Positions 6,653-16,754 of a DNA stretch of 64,000 nt are shown here, one piece after another (the first letter of the stretch is position 1; the number at the start of each line of letters is the position of its first letter). The notes beneath the pieces were generated by a model. That model was not told where the DNA came from. It saw only the letters and a program-made list of their open reading frames with translations, and did not search any database. Made by a program: the position numbers and the translations under genes. Where the stretch lies: assembly GCA_036262055.1 (NCBI GenBank), contig DATAJP010000002.1, positions 1,074,177-1,138,176 of the forward strand, in the 5' to 3' direction. Source of the DNA: Ignavibacteria bacterium. Lineage in GTDB: Bacteria > Bacteroidota > Ignavibacteria > Tepidaquicellales > Tepidaquicellaceae.

Positions 6653-8267
6653 ACTCAAATTCGGGAAGTTCCTTAATAAATTCTGATACTTTCCGAATTT
6701 TTTCAATATTTGTTATCTCATCAGCTTTTATTTTTTGACTATCTAATAAATATCCTGAAAATTCATCAATGAGTAAATAGTTATTCGAGGTGTAAATCTT
6801 AAAAATTTTTTTAGGAATGTTATTTATAGTTGCGCATAAAAACATGGGATTTTCTGTTATTTTTTTAGCTAAATTATTAGGGATTTTTGTAATCAAATTA
6901 CCTGTTTCTTCGCCTTTCCTGTTTATGACTTTCACAATATCCAAATTTTTTTGTTCAACAACTAAAACTTTTTCATTTTCGATATTACCATATCCAGTAC
7001 ATAATGTGCGTAATTCACATTCAAAGCATGCGATTGGATTTGATTCTCTTAGTTGACTATTGCCTTTAGTACCAAACCGAGTGCACCATTGAGTAAAATA
7101 AAAACTTTTCATATTAGTCTTATTTGCTTGACTTGCATACCAAATTATTCTTTCAAGTTTTCCTAAATTTGAAAATGAGTTTAAAAATCCTTCTATATTA
7201 TTAGTAAATCCTAGAACGTAGAAGGCAAATGATTCAATCCAAATATCTATCGGAATAGCATTAATATTCCCGAAACCTTGTTGCAAAAAGCATCCAATAA
7301 CTTTTGGGGCAACTCCTTTAAATTTTTTTGATAAATAAAAATTAATATAAAAATCTTTATCCCATAATTTATAATCTTTTGCAAAAGCAAACATTATAGA
7401 AGAAATAAAATAACAAGCTCTCCACGGGTGCCTGTTAAATGCATCAATTAATCTTTCGATTATGTGTCTTTCCTTTGCATTTAAAATATTTTGGTCTTCA
7501 AATTCTAAGCCAATAGTTTTAATATATTGTTCTTTATCTCTAGGCCATGCTTTATGCATACTTGAAAATTCTGTTCCATCAATATTTACTATAGAAGTAA
7601 AGCTATGATTATATACTTTTAATATAGTATCAAATAAATCAGAAAATTTTGGAAAATTTTTAAGATTATTTGATAGCAAATCATTATAAGTAGGAAGAAT
7701 ATAAAACTCATAAAAACTCCATTTTCCTTCTATATTAATTTTTTCCCCAAAAATACTTAGAAAATTGTAAAGCATTCTCATTTCGCTTTGTCTTCCTGTT
7801 TTCGGTTGCCATGCAGCTACAAACCGGACAATCGAATAAACTTCTTCATAATATCTTCCAAAAGGTATATGCTTGCCAAAAGAATTTTCTAGTAAAGTAA
7901 ATATACGGTTCAACACTGGAAAATATTTTTCTTCTTTTGAACAGCACACTTTTACATCATCAATTGATATTTTATCAGATAGTCCAAACCTATTTTCAAG
8001 TTCTGTAATTGTTTTCTCTTTTAAATCTTGAGAATTACTCAGATTCTTATTTGATAAAAATAAAATATCGACTGTACAAAATTCACCTCTTACTTCTTTA
8101 AATGAAATACTTATAGGAAATCCATAAACTCTATCCTTGCCATAACTAAAATGAACATAGATCATAGGGAAATGAGGAAGATCTGGATAATATAATTCAA
8201 AAAAGGGAATCCATTGAATAGGAATATTCTTTAATGTTAAAATGTTTTCGTATTTGATACTTTCCAT
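6645..8267 (-). CDS. Endonuclease III-like (HhH-GPD) protein with long N-terminal extension
   Basis: A 540-aa protein convergent with, and overlapping by 8 bases, the methyltransferase. Residues about 265-430 resemble HhH-GPD base-excision enzymes. The hairpin FKGVAPKVIG (K322) matches the GVGRKTA hairpin of endonuclease III, and IPID (D341) lies 19 residues later, matching the catalytic Asp. ACFECELRTLC then gives C414-x2-C417-x5-C423, the last three ligands of the endonuclease III iron-sulfur cluster. C395 may be the fourth ligand, on a longer loop than usual. The N-terminal 260 and C-terminal 110 residues are unrecognised. Next to a 5mC methyltransferase and Vsr, I infer repair of T:G or other base lesions, or a restriction-like glycosylase role. 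Confidence 0.65.
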   Translation of the reverse strand: MESIKYENILTLKNIPIQWIPFFELYYPDLPHFPMIYVHFSYGKDRVYGFPISISFKEVRGEFCTVDILFLSNKNLSNSQDLKEKTITELENRFGLSDKISIDDVKVCCSKEEKYFPVLNRIFTLLENSFGKHIPFGRYYEEVYSIVRFVAAWQPKTGRQSEMRMLYNFLSIFGEKINIEGKWSFYEFYILPTYNDLLSNNLKNFPKFSDLFDTILKVYNHSFTSIVNIDGTEFSSMHKAWPRDKEQYIKTIGLEFEDQNILNAKERHIIERLIDAFNRHPWRACYFISSIMFAFAKDYKLWDKDFYINFYLSKKFKGVAPKVIGCFLQQGFGNINAIPIDIWIESFAFYVLGFTNNIEGFLNSFSNLGKLERIIWYASQANKTNMKSFYFTQWCTRFGTKGNSQLRESNPIACFECELRTLCTGYGNIENEKVLVVEQKNLDIVKVINRKGEETGNLITKIPNNLAKKITENPMFLCATINNIPKKIFKIYTSNNYLLIDEFSGYLLDSQKIKADEITNIEKIRKVSEFIKELPEFEFK

Positions 8268-8641
8268 ATATAATAATTAAAATTTAAATGATGATTTTAA
8301 ACCTAAAATCCATAAATTATATCTTATTTCTAAACTTTACTATATGTTAGATGTTATTAAAAGCTAATGATTATAGGAAAATTATAAGCTGTATTAAAGT
8401 ATGAACTTTATGGAGTATTAAATAAAATTTATAGATATCGAGCACATTTGAGACTACTCTTGGAAATTATAAAAATATGTGAACAGTATAAACTCATATT
8501 TTTATATTGACGTTCATATAATAATGATATAAATTTTAAACCTGTTGTGCCGATTTTTTAAACAAAATAATAAAGTAATTGTTGTGTGTTAACTCGTAGA
8601 TATTTTATATTAACACATTGATTCAAATTATTCCGTAAAAT
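8268..8641. promoter_or_regulatory. Divergent promoter region
   Basis: These 374 bases lie between the divergently transcribed HhH-GPD gene and the nuclease/helicase operon. They are A+T-rich and must hold promoters for both directions. I see no strong palindrome, repeat or RNA structure. The plus-strand gene at 8642 has no clear Shine-Dalgarno site. Confidence 0.5.
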
Positions 8642-9565
8642 ATGGCGGACGGTTGCAATTTATATCTTACTGAAAGTGATTTAATTCAAGCTCAAAATTC
8701 TTTAAAAGTTGGATATTTGAAAAATACAGAAAATGATGCACAGACTATGCTTGATTTATACATCAAAAATAATGTTGAGGAATTTAAAAAAACGATTTTT
8801 GATTCTTCAAAACCCCAATACAAAATTATAGATGATTTGTTAAGAAAAGCTTTCAAAAATGATTTAAGTGACACTGACTTAAATCACTTACCCAAAGCTC
8901 TATTGACAATTCTAAATGTAGACCCAAATGTACATGGGATCTTTCATAGCATTCCAAAACCCAGAGGAGAATATTCTTCACCTCTACAACACGCAGGAGA
9001 ATTAATTTTAGGAGCAGCCATAATTCAAAAAGAAGAAATAAATACTTCATTAGGTAATTTAATAATTGATAAAAATGATTTAAAAATATCATTTGGACAA
9101 AAGTACTTTGGAGAGCATTATGTTTCTAATAAAACTTTAGAAGCAGACCTTCAACTTTACTTAAAACAATCCAATATAGGTGTAGATATTAAATATAGTA
9201 AAACAAGCACTCATTATGGTATTAAAAATGATTCTTTTAATAATTCTCTAGAAAAAATAAGAAATTGTTTTGCAGATGGGAGTTTAAATGGATATTATTT
9301 CATTTCAAATGTTGAATTCTCAGAATCATTCATAAATAAAATTAATGAATATAATATTTTAATATTTCAAGATAGGCTTACAAGAGATTTGGACATGCAA
9401 AATAACTTTGAATACCTTGCAAATATTGAGAAAAAAGGTTCTCTAATATCAGCATCGATTGAGGAGTTAAAATCTGTATTAGATGTCGACCATTTAAATT
9501 TAATAGCTAAAAAATATGATATCCCTCAAATAGGATATTGTGAAAAAATTAAATTCGAAGGATAA
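8642..9565 (+). CDS. PD-(D/E)XK-type nuclease-like protein, first gene of candidate defence operon
   Basis: A 307-aa soluble protein. The middle region shows the restriction-endonuclease-fold pattern: helix Glu E120 (QHAGELILGAA), D169 (LEADLQLYL) and, after a short strand, D182-I-K184 (VDIKYSKT). That spacing fits PD-(D/E)XK nucleases, which cut DNA with divalent metal ions. The N-terminal 100 residues are helical and unrecognised. It overlaps the next gene by 26 bases and starts a tightly packed four-gene operon ending in a DEAH helicase. This suggests the nuclease is the effector of a multi-protein defence complex. Alternatively it is the restriction enzyme paired with the methyltransferase at 5654, though it is not in that operon. 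Confidence 0.6.
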   Translation: MADGCNLYLTESDLIQAQNSLKVGYLKNTENDAQTMLDLYIKNNVEEFKKTIFDSSKPQYKIIDDLLRKAFKNDLSDTDLNHLPKALLTILNVDPNVHGIFHSIPKPRGEYSSPLQHAGELILGAAIIQKEEINTSLGNLIIDKNDLKISFGQKYFGEHYVSNKTLEADLQLYLKQSNIGVDIKYSKTSTHYGIKNDSFNNSLEKIRNCFADGSLNGYYFISNVEFSESFINKINEYNILIFQDRLTRDLDMQNNFEYLANIEKKGSLISASIEELKSVLDVDHLNLIAKKYDIPQIGYCEKIKFEG

Positions 9566-11051
9566 TTTGTCAAAATACGAAGATATATTATTCATAGAAA
9601 ATGAATTAAAAATTCGCCTTCCAAAATCATATAAGGACCTACTTTTAAATAAAACAGATTGTATAGTTTTTGGATTACCTATATTAGGACTTCCCTTAAC
9701 AGAAGATATTACAAGTTGTTATGGTGCTACAGTGTTATTGAGAATGATAAAGCCTGAATATTTAAATTATTTAGTTATTAGAATTTGTGATTGCAGATTT
9801 CTTTGTTTAGATTTAAATAATGCTACTGAAAATGATGCTCCTTTAGTTGAGATAAGTACCGATACTTCTCAAAATCTAAACCCTATTCATAACTCATTTG
9901 CAAAATATATAAATGAATCTGAAATTTCAAAAAGAGAGATCAAAGAAGGTCTTAAAAGAATTAAGAATTTATTTGCAAATAAACATGTTAAATCTTATTC
10001 GCGATTTGGAGAAACCAATATCCCTTATAAAGCTAAAGACTGGAGAATACACCGATGCTGTGTGCATGATTATATTGTCGGATTGATTGCATTTAGATAT
10101 AGTGAATTATTTAATTGTATTGAAGTTGATGTATTTCTATCCACTAATCATCCGGAATATGAAGATGAACATGGTACAAAAGCATTATTGGCTTTATTGC
10201 TTTCAGATGCATATAGGAATGGTTCAGGAATGGAAATAAGGTTCACTCGATTTGATTCAAATTTACAAAAGAGAGTTTCTAGTACTATACCCCAAAATTT
10301 ATTAAATATTATAACTTCTTCAGGTATCATTTTAAGCAATTCGGATAAAGGAATGATTTCTCATGAAGAATCAATAAATATTTTTACATCTATTCTAAGA
10401 ATTCAAGAAGATGTAATAAATAAAATCAAACAATTTGCAAAATTGAATGAAATATCACTACAGGGAGTATGTTTTTTAATAAATTGTCGAATATGGACAA
10501 TTGAACAAATAAATTGGATAATATTAAATGCAACAAGAGTAAGAGAAGTCATATTTGGTAAAGATGATCCTGAAGATAGAATCAATTATTCTGAATCAGT
10601 TTCTTTAGGAAGATGTGCTTTAGCCTTAACAAAGTTTAAAGATAAAATAGAATCTGTTTCAGACAATGATTCAATAAATATTCAAGTGAACATAAATAAA
10701 TTATTCTTTGTACTTTTAAATTATCATTTTTATTCTATTGATTGGGGGTATAATAATGAACTTTTTAATATTCAACCAAAAACAAGTTTGACTATACTTT
10801 CACGACCCAGAAGCAATTGGATAAATTTTTATGTACAAGTAATGGATGATATTAATACTATAAAAAATGAACCTGGTCAAAAAATAATCTTATATTGCAA
10901 TAATATTTTGAATATTCCGAATTTTCACTCAACTTTTATGTCATTGAACCCAAGCGAAGAATTATCTTATCTAATACTTCCATTTTCTACTGAAGAACTT
11001 GATGAAGAAATAATTAATAAAATGAAAAAAGCTCGGCAATATAGAATATGA
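9540..11051 (+). CDS. SMI1/KNR4 (SUKH) domain protein with large C-terminal region
   Basis: A 503-aa protein. Residues about 8-125 fit the SUKH fold: ENELKIRLPKSYKDLLL near the start, a hydrophobic FGLPILGLPL segment, then CLDLNN and a final FAKYINES helix. SUKH proteins are best known as immunity proteins against nuclease toxins and as protein-interaction modules. The remaining 375 residues are unrecognised; they include a charged LKRIKNLF helix and a HDYIVGLIAFRY segment. It overlaps both neighbours (26 bases upstream, 4 bases downstream), implying coupled translation. I infer a scaffold or regulator of the upstream nuclease rather than a free immunity protein, given its size. Confidence 0.6.
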   Translation: MKKLNSKDNLSKYEDILFIENELKIRLPKSYKDLLLNKTDCIVFGLPILGLPLTEDITSCYGATVLLRMIKPEYLNYLVIRICDCRFLCLDLNNATENDAPLVEISTDTSQNLNPIHNSFAKYINESEISKREIKEGLKRIKNLFANKHVKSYSRFGETNIPYKAKDWRIHRCCVHDYIVGLIAFRYSELFNCIEVDVFLSTNHPEYEDEHGTKALLALLLSDAYRNGSGMEIRFTRFDSNLQKRVSSTIPQNLLNIITSSGIILSNSDKGMISHEESINIFTSILRIQEDVINKIKQFAKLNEISLQGVCFLINCRIWTIEQINWIILNATRVREVIFGKDDPEDRINYSESVSLGRCALALTKFKDKIESVSDNDSINIQVNINKLFFVLLNYHFYSIDWGYNNELFNIQPKTSLTILSRPRSNWINFYVQVMDDINTIKNEPGQKIILYCNNILNIPNFHSTFMSLNPSEELSYLILPFSTEELDEEIINKMKKARQYRI

Positions 11052-12289
11052 AAATAAGTGTTATTTCCGTATCAAGTCAGGATTGGAACTCTGATTATTT
11101 TTCTATTGTAGTACGTCAAATAAAAGATTCAGCACGAAAAATTATGAAAGAGATTGATATTGGGATTGAACGGAAACGTTTTAACAATTCTTGCTATAGA
11201 TTAGAAAAACTTGCCTTACAAAAGGGGAAAGAAATATTATTCGATGAAAATGAACTTCAAAAGGCATTGGATTCATTCAATATAGAACAAGATATCCAAT
11301 TACCTTTTATAGAAACAATTCAATTAGAATCTTTCATAAACTATTTTAGTGAAAATATTCGTTATTTAATAGATTCAAAAATGAATATTGTTTTCATTCT
11401 TAATGAATTTTCTAATGGAACAATTAAATTTAATCGTAAAAATAAAAATTTATCTACGAATATTGCTAAATCCAATATAACTGAATTTAATGAAGGAATT
11501 TTAACCAGCCCTGATAATATCCAAAATAAATTTCATGTACAGATATTAAATGCTATTAAAAAAGGAACTCCAATAGGATGGATTAATTTAATCGAATCAG
11601 AAAATAAACCAGAATTTCTATTAAGGCACGAAGGTCTTATTTCTTGTCTTCGTGAACATATTTATGTCAAAAAACAACCTACAATTATTGAAAAATATAA
11701 AGTAAAGAAAAATGTTATAGATGTAAAAGCAAATGAAGAAAGGAATAAGTCTTTATGGTCTAAAATTATCAATCTTTTTTTCAATCAACCTAAAATAATG
11801 AAGAAAATTGAAGTTGAAAAGGAAAAGGAAATAAAAGTTAATATTATACCTAAATATACTCAATTTGCTTTTCAGGACGCTTCAATAAGTGAACCCTTCC
11901 CTTTGTATTCTATGCTGGAGGTAAAACCTAAAAGTAGGTTAGAAACTATCAAAGTATCGTTAATTTCAAACAGACATTTTGAGCTTGATAATATTGTTGA
12001 TGTTTGTATAATTCGAAACAGTGAGATTAGTAGAAGAGAAGAAGCGACAATATCAGAACAAGAGAGTTTAAGTTTTAAAATTGCCGAAGAATTTTTTAAT
12101 GAAATTCTTAAGAATACTGATGGTATACATATTGAATTATTTCATACAGGTTTAGAACCGGCGGTTATAGGCACATACCGTGCGCTATTGCACATTCTTT
12201 TAAAACCTGAAAATAGGGGTAAGATTGTTGTAACACCAAAAATTTTTAAAGGAGGGAATATTTACTCCGACTTAAAATCATGGTATTAA
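11048..12289 (+). CDS. Unrecognised protein of nuclease/helicase operon
   Basis: A 413-aa protein that starts with an ATGA overlap with the SUKH gene and ends one base before the helicase gene, so it is an integral operon member. It has no signal peptide or membrane segment. Notable blocks are an N-terminal ISVISVSSQDW strand, a Lys-rich linker around 215-265, and a C-terminal LFHTGLEPAVIGTYRAL block followed by IVVTPKIFKGG. The last resembles a compact alpha/beta domain. I do not recognise the family. It could be an adaptor linking the nuclease to the helicase or a sensor subunit. Confidence 0.55.
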   Translation: MKISVISVSSQDWNSDYFSIVVRQIKDSARKIMKEIDIGIERKRFNNSCYRLEKLALQKGKEILFDENELQKALDSFNIEQDIQLPFIETIQLESFINYFSENIRYLIDSKMNIVFILNEFSNGTIKFNRKNKNLSTNIAKSNITEFNEGILTSPDNIQNKFHVQILNAIKKGTPIGWINLIESENKPEFLLRHEGLISCLREHIYVKKQPTIIEKYKVKKNVIDVKANEERNKSLWSKIINLFFNQPKIMKKIEVEKEKEIKVNIIPKYTQFAFQDASISEPFPLYSMLEVKPKSRLETIKVSLISNRHFELDNIVDVCIIRNSEISRREEATISEQESLSFKIAEEFFNEILKNTDGIHIELFHTGLEPAVIGTYRALLHILLKPENRGKIVVTPKIFKGGNIYSDLKSWY

Positions 12290-12290
12290 A

Positions 12291-15200
12291 ATGACAATAG
12301 AATGGAAACAAAAATGTAAGGATTGTAACAAAGAATTTGGATATTCTGATATTTCTTTACAAAAAGATTTTAAAAAAGGATTAAGTAGAACTGAGCGATG
12401 CTCTGATTGCAGAAAACTTCATGCTTTAGAAATAAAATCTATTGTTTCATCACATTTTGCGCTAAAAAAAAGAGATTTAAAATCTTCAATATTAGGTTAT
12501 CCCTTTATTGGACAAATACAGCATGATAAAAAAGAGTTAAGAAAAATTGAAAGAACACCAAATAGTTCTGGAATGGATTTTGGAATAAAAGAGTTTCATA
12601 TTAAGCAAGTTTATGAAGCTTTAGAGCAAAACCAAGTCTTAGTTATTATAGCTCCAACTGGAACTGGAAAATCAACTTATCTCCCTTCTAAATTTATTTT
12701 CCCTCTAGAAGGATATCCAATTGACCATTTTACAAAAAGAGGTCCAATTATTGTTACACAACCTAGGATAGCTGCAGCAAGGAAAATTCCAGAAACAATA
12801 GGTACAAAACTTATTGGGTCAAGTATTGGGGAGGGCTATGAAATTGGATTTAGGCATGGTGATAGAAATAATAAAAAAAGAGGTGATAATTTTGATCTAA
12901 AAAGAAACAGATTAATATATGTAACGGATGGTTCATTAATAAATTGGCTTGAAAAAGGGCAAATTTCAGATTTTAGTATGATAATAATTGATGAGGCTCA
13001 TGAAAGAAGTTGTAATATAGATTTAATTCTTGGACTTGTCAAAAGAGAATTACTTAAATATCCTGAGTTAAAATTTATTATTGTTTCAGCAACTATAGAT
13101 GCCGAAAGTTTTGTAAAGTATTTTTCTTATCCATTTAGCGTGAAGTTTTTAGATTTTTCTAATTGCCAAAAATCTTTTGGATATGAAGAGTTTCCATGGA
13201 AAACTTCAGAAATAAAGCCAGAAGAATTTGATGCCACATTAATTGAAAAATATAAACAGGAAGCACATTTAATAATAAGAAAATATGAAAGAAATATTTC
13301 ATATTTAATGTCGCAAAAAGTTATTGAATTGATTAATAATACGAAGGATGGAGGAATTATTGGTTTTCTTGATGGTCAGGAACATATAGAATATACAGTT
13401 AAATTGATAAAAGATAAGCTAAAGGATAGAAAAGATGTTAAAGTATTTCCATTATATACTGGGTTAGGAAATGACAAGGTTCAAGAGGCTTTAAGAGATA
13501 TTAAAGAAAGAAGAATTGTAATAGCAACGAATATTGCCGAAACATCTCTAACTATACCCGATGTTGTATATGTTATTGATTCGGGATTAATAAAACAATC
13601 AAATTGGAATTCTATAACCTGCAGACAGGAACTTAATACAATATTTCATTCAAAAGATGGTAGTAAGCAACGGTGGGGTAGAGCAGGAAGAGTTCAAAAA
13701 GGTTTTGTTCATAAATTATATAGTAAGGAACAGTATATAAAATATTTTCCAAATCATACTCCACCGGAAATAAAAAGGTCAAATGCCGAAAGTATAATTC
13801 TAAATTTATTTGCTAATGGTGTAAATAATATTGAAGAGTTTTCTTTGCTTGAAAAACCTGGAGAATTAGAATTTCAACGAGCATTGAAAGTTATAAAAAA
13901 AAGAAAAATAATAGATAATGAACATGACTTTACTTTAGAAGGTAAAGAAATTTACAGATTATCAAAAGCATTAAATAGTATTTTAGACAAAGTTGAGTTT
14001 AATTCAACTCAAAGAGCGTTAGATGTTGCTTCCTTTTTAATTTTAGCAGATAAATATTGCTGTCTTATAGAAGCTATAACTGCAATTTGTATGATGCCAA
14101 GAATGGGCAATGCTTTATATTGGAAATCAGATGGTCTTTTGCAATGGAATAAAAAATTAAATCTTATCTCTAAAGATTATCAAATTAGATTAATAGACAG
14201 TTTTAAAGCAGGCTGCAGTGACGATTTAGATTTTGCGTGCAAACTTTATAGTTTATATGAAGGTAGTTTTTTTGATTACAATCTTAATAAATCATATATT
14301 GAATGGTTTTTAAAAGAAGTTCCATTAAATTACGAAAACTTCAAATTATTAGATAACACAAGGAATGAATTAATTAAGGTATTTAGTAAAGGTAAAAAGA
14401 TTAACAAAATCCGGAAAATTAATTTAAATCTCATTTCTCGTGTAAGAGTTTTAGCTTCTATAGCATGGCCTGATAGAGTCGTAACTATTACAAAATCAAA
14501 TAGAATACTATTTGAAAATAAAGAATATGAATTCAGAGGTATAATTTCTGAAAACTGTGCTGGTAATTGGACTGATGAAAAAATGGCAATTGTCGGAATT
14601 TTGGATCAAAATCAAAATGATATCTTTATTGAAGGGGAAAAAATCAAAGTACCCATTGCAAATTTTTTAATAAGATATATAAAACCTTCATCTTCAACAA
14701 AAACGATTATAAATATAATAAATACATTTAGAAAATATAACTCCAACTCTTCAGTAACTGATTCTTATTCAAATTGTATTTCGGATTTAATAATTCCTAT
14801 TAATTCCAGAATAAGAATAAACGATAAAAGAAAATTCCAAAAAATTATAGGATATTTCCCAGTTGCAGAGAACTCTAATGATCCATATGTTTTAGATGAT
14901 TTATTTGGTGCTATCTATCATTCAGATAAAAAAATTGAATTAGAAGAAGAATATAAAGCAGAGCTTAATGAAGGCATTAATTTTAAAGAAAATATAATTA
15001 TTGAAAGATGGATAAAAAAGAAAGATAAGGTGGTTGCTGTTTTAGATGAATTTTTAAATTATGAACCAGGTCTTTTTATACATCTAAAACTTGGTGAAAA
15101 AGTAGAAGCATTAATTAAACGCCCAATATTTAATATACGTACCAATGGACTAAGAGAAATTGCGGGATTTATGGTATCTATTGAAGGATTTAATTATTCT

Positions 15201-16196
15201 TTGCCAATTGATCAAATTAGTATAGAGCTCCAAAATGACTCACTTATTGAATTAGTAAATAAAAGAATTACTTTAATTAAGATTGGTATAACTCAAATTT
15301 CAAAACAACCTATATTTTCTTTGGTCCCAATACTTGAAAATGAAAGAACTAGACTTTTGAGTGTTGTCGAAATAAAAGTTATAGTCTCTAAAATTACAGA
15401 ACAATATATATCTTTTAATGTTAAATCAGATGAAAGAGAATTTCATTTACCTTTAATATTACCAATTGCACATATTAAAGATGATATAAAGTTTATTGTA
15501 ATAGGAGGAGAAGTGACACTCAACTTAAAATTGAGAAATCAAAACACTGAAAAAATTATTGTTGATTGCTTGGACGACGATAGTTTAACCTATGAAGAAA
15601 TAAAACATATAGAAAATTTACTTTGTAAAATAAAAGATAATAATGCCGAATATGCTTTATTTCTAGATAACGATATCCAAATAAACGGGACAGAGTTTTT
15701 TGCTAGCAAACCTATATTGTTCCAACATTTAATTAATCTATTAAATAAATATCCTATATTAAACTCTTCATTAAGAATATTGTATGCAAAGTCTTGGGAG
15801 TTAAAAATTTCTATTCTGGGAATCGATAAAGCGTATGATGAATTAATTATAAATATTTCAAATCTTCGAATGCAAATAATAAGATTACCAAATTTGCAGG
15901 CCCGGGAGATTTTAAAGGGATTTAAATGGCATAGTTATAAAATTAATAGAGAGCAACAAAAAATTATCAGAGATGAAATGGATAATATATGGGAAATTAT
16001 ACGAAATAAAGAATATCAAGTAAAAAAGATTTTCGGATTAATAGAAAATAAAAGCAAATATTTAGACAAATTATATACTGAATATGATCAAATTCCGGAT
16101 TTTCAGACAAGAAAGAGAGATACCAAATATACAAAAATAATGGAAATTAGTAATGAAATAGAAGTATTAAAATCTCAGTTAAAAATGTATTATTAA
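12291..16196 (+). CDS. Large DEAH-box helicase with N-terminal zinc ribbon
   Basis: A 1301-aa protein. A probable zinc ribbon lies at C9-x2-C12 and C37-x2-C40. The helicase core follows: Walker A APTGTGKST (121-129), motif Ia TQPRIAAAR, DEAH (234-237), SAT (266-268), an ATNIAETSLTIPDV block and GRAGR near residue 460. This is the DEAH/HrpA-HrpB/RHA class, which translocates on single-stranded nucleic acid using NTP. After the core and a helicase-associated region, about 600 C-terminal residues are unrecognised. The size far exceeds HrpB, and the operon context differs from housekeeping HrpA/HrpB genes. I infer it is the motor of a defence complex with the preceding three proteins. Confidence 0.85.
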   Translation: MTIEWKQKCKDCNKEFGYSDISLQKDFKKGLSRTERCSDCRKLHALEIKSIVSSHFALKKRDLKSSILGYPFIGQIQHDKKELRKIERTPNSSGMDFGIKEFHIKQVYEALEQNQVLVIIAPTGTGKSTYLPSKFIFPLEGYPIDHFTKRGPIIVTQPRIAAARKIPETIGTKLIGSSIGEGYEIGFRHGDRNNKKRGDNFDLKRNRLIYVTDGSLINWLEKGQISDFSMIIIDEAHERSCNIDLILGLVKRELLKYPELKFIIVSATIDAESFVKYFSYPFSVKFLDFSNCQKSFGYEEFPWKTSEIKPEEFDATLIEKYKQEAHLIIRKYERNISYLMSQKVIELINNTKDGGIIGFLDGQEHIEYTVKLIKDKLKDRKDVKVFPLYTGLGNDKVQEALRDIKERRIVIATNIAETSLTIPDVVYVIDSGLIKQSNWNSITCRQELNTIFHSKDGSKQRWGRAGRVQKGFVHKLYSKEQYIKYFPNHTPPEIKRSNAESIILNLFANGVNNIEEFSLLEKPGELEFQRALKVIKKRKIIDNEHDFTLEGKEIYRLSKALNSILDKVEFNSTQRALDVASFLILADKYCCLIEAITAICMMPRMGNALYWKSDGLLQWNKKLNLISKDYQIRLIDSFKAGCSDDLDFACKLYSLYEGSFFDYNLNKSYIEWFLKEVPLNYENFKLLDNTRNELIKVFSKGKKINKIRKINLNLISRVRVLASIAWPDRVVTITKSNRILFENKEYEFRGIISENCAGNWTDEKMAIVGILDQNQNDIFIEGEKIKVPIANFLIRYIKPSSSTKTIINIINTFRKYNSNSSVTDSYSNCISDLIIPINSRIRINDKRKFQKIIGYFPVAENSNDPYVLDDLFGAIYHSDKKIELEEEYKAELNEGINFKENIIIERWIKKKDKVVAVLDEFLNYEPGLFIHLKLGEKVEALIKRPIFNIRTNGLREIAGFMVSIEGFNYSLPIDQISIELQNDSLIELVNKRITLIKIGITQISKQPIFSLVPILENERTRLLSVVEIKVIVSKITEQYISFNVKSDEREFHLPLILPIAHIKDDIKFIVIGGEVTLNLKLRNQNTEKIIVDCLDDDSLTYEEIKHIENLLCKIKDNNAEYALFLDNDIQINGTEFFASKPILFQHLINLLNKYPILNSSLRILYAKSWELKISILGIDKAYDELIINISNLRMQIIRLPNLQAREILKGFKWHSYKINREQQKIIRDEMDNIWEIIRNKEYQVKKIFGLIENKSKYLDKLYTEYDQIPDFQTRKRDTKYTKIMEISNEIEVLKSQLKMYY

Positions 16197-16420
16197 ATTC
16201 TTTTTTATTTTATAAATATTCTTTCGTTTTACCTTACAATTCAGATGACTTAAAATAAATAATTTGTTAACGGAAAGTGTAAAGAAATTTAGATGGGTTG
16301 GGTGTAATATTAGTTTAAAATTAATCTTTAAATATAAAAATTAGTTTTGCCGGCTTTGGTTTATATTTAATCACAAATCACATTTCATTTTATCGGCGCA
16401 TTATTAAACCGGCATTTTTA

Positions 16421-16699
16421 TCATTTTTCTTCTTTTCTTTCGGAAACCATATCTTTATTCATATAATCAACAAATAATTGTATGAGAATAGAAACTATAA
16501 ACGAAATTAATATAAGCACTATTAATATTGGGATATTAATTTGTCTATTAGCTGTCATTTTGAATATACTATGAAAATAATCGTTAAATGAAGTAGTACT
16601 TGAAAAACTTTCGAACTTTTGAATTACAGGTGGGAATAATAAATTAATTAAAACCAGTATTGCAAATATTATTAAAGCAGGTTTGTATTTTTTTAGCAT
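16421..16699 (-). CDS. Small two-helix membrane protein
   Basis: A 92-aa protein with hydrophobic segments at about 7-26 (ALIIFAILVLINLLFPP) and 55-75 (ILIVLILISFIVSILIQLFV) and a charged C-terminus (SERKEEK). It lies 55 bases downstream of the lipoprotein gene on the same strand, so the two are probably co-transcribed. No family is recognisable. Confidence 0.55.
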   Translation of the reverse strand: MLKKYKPALIIFAILVLINLLFPPVIQKFESFSSTTSFNDYFHSIFKMTANRQINIPILIVLILISFIVSILIQLFVDYMNKDMVSERKEEK

Positions 16700-16754
16700 T
16701 TTAATTTTATTTTAATTATTGAAATTTAACTTTCAAGTTTATTATATCATAAAA

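Noticed and set aside
12291-16196. Housekeeping HrpA/HrpB helicase
   Set aside because: The zinc ribbon, the extra 600 C-terminal residues and the overlapping operon with a nuclease and SUKH protein do not fit the housekeeping gene.
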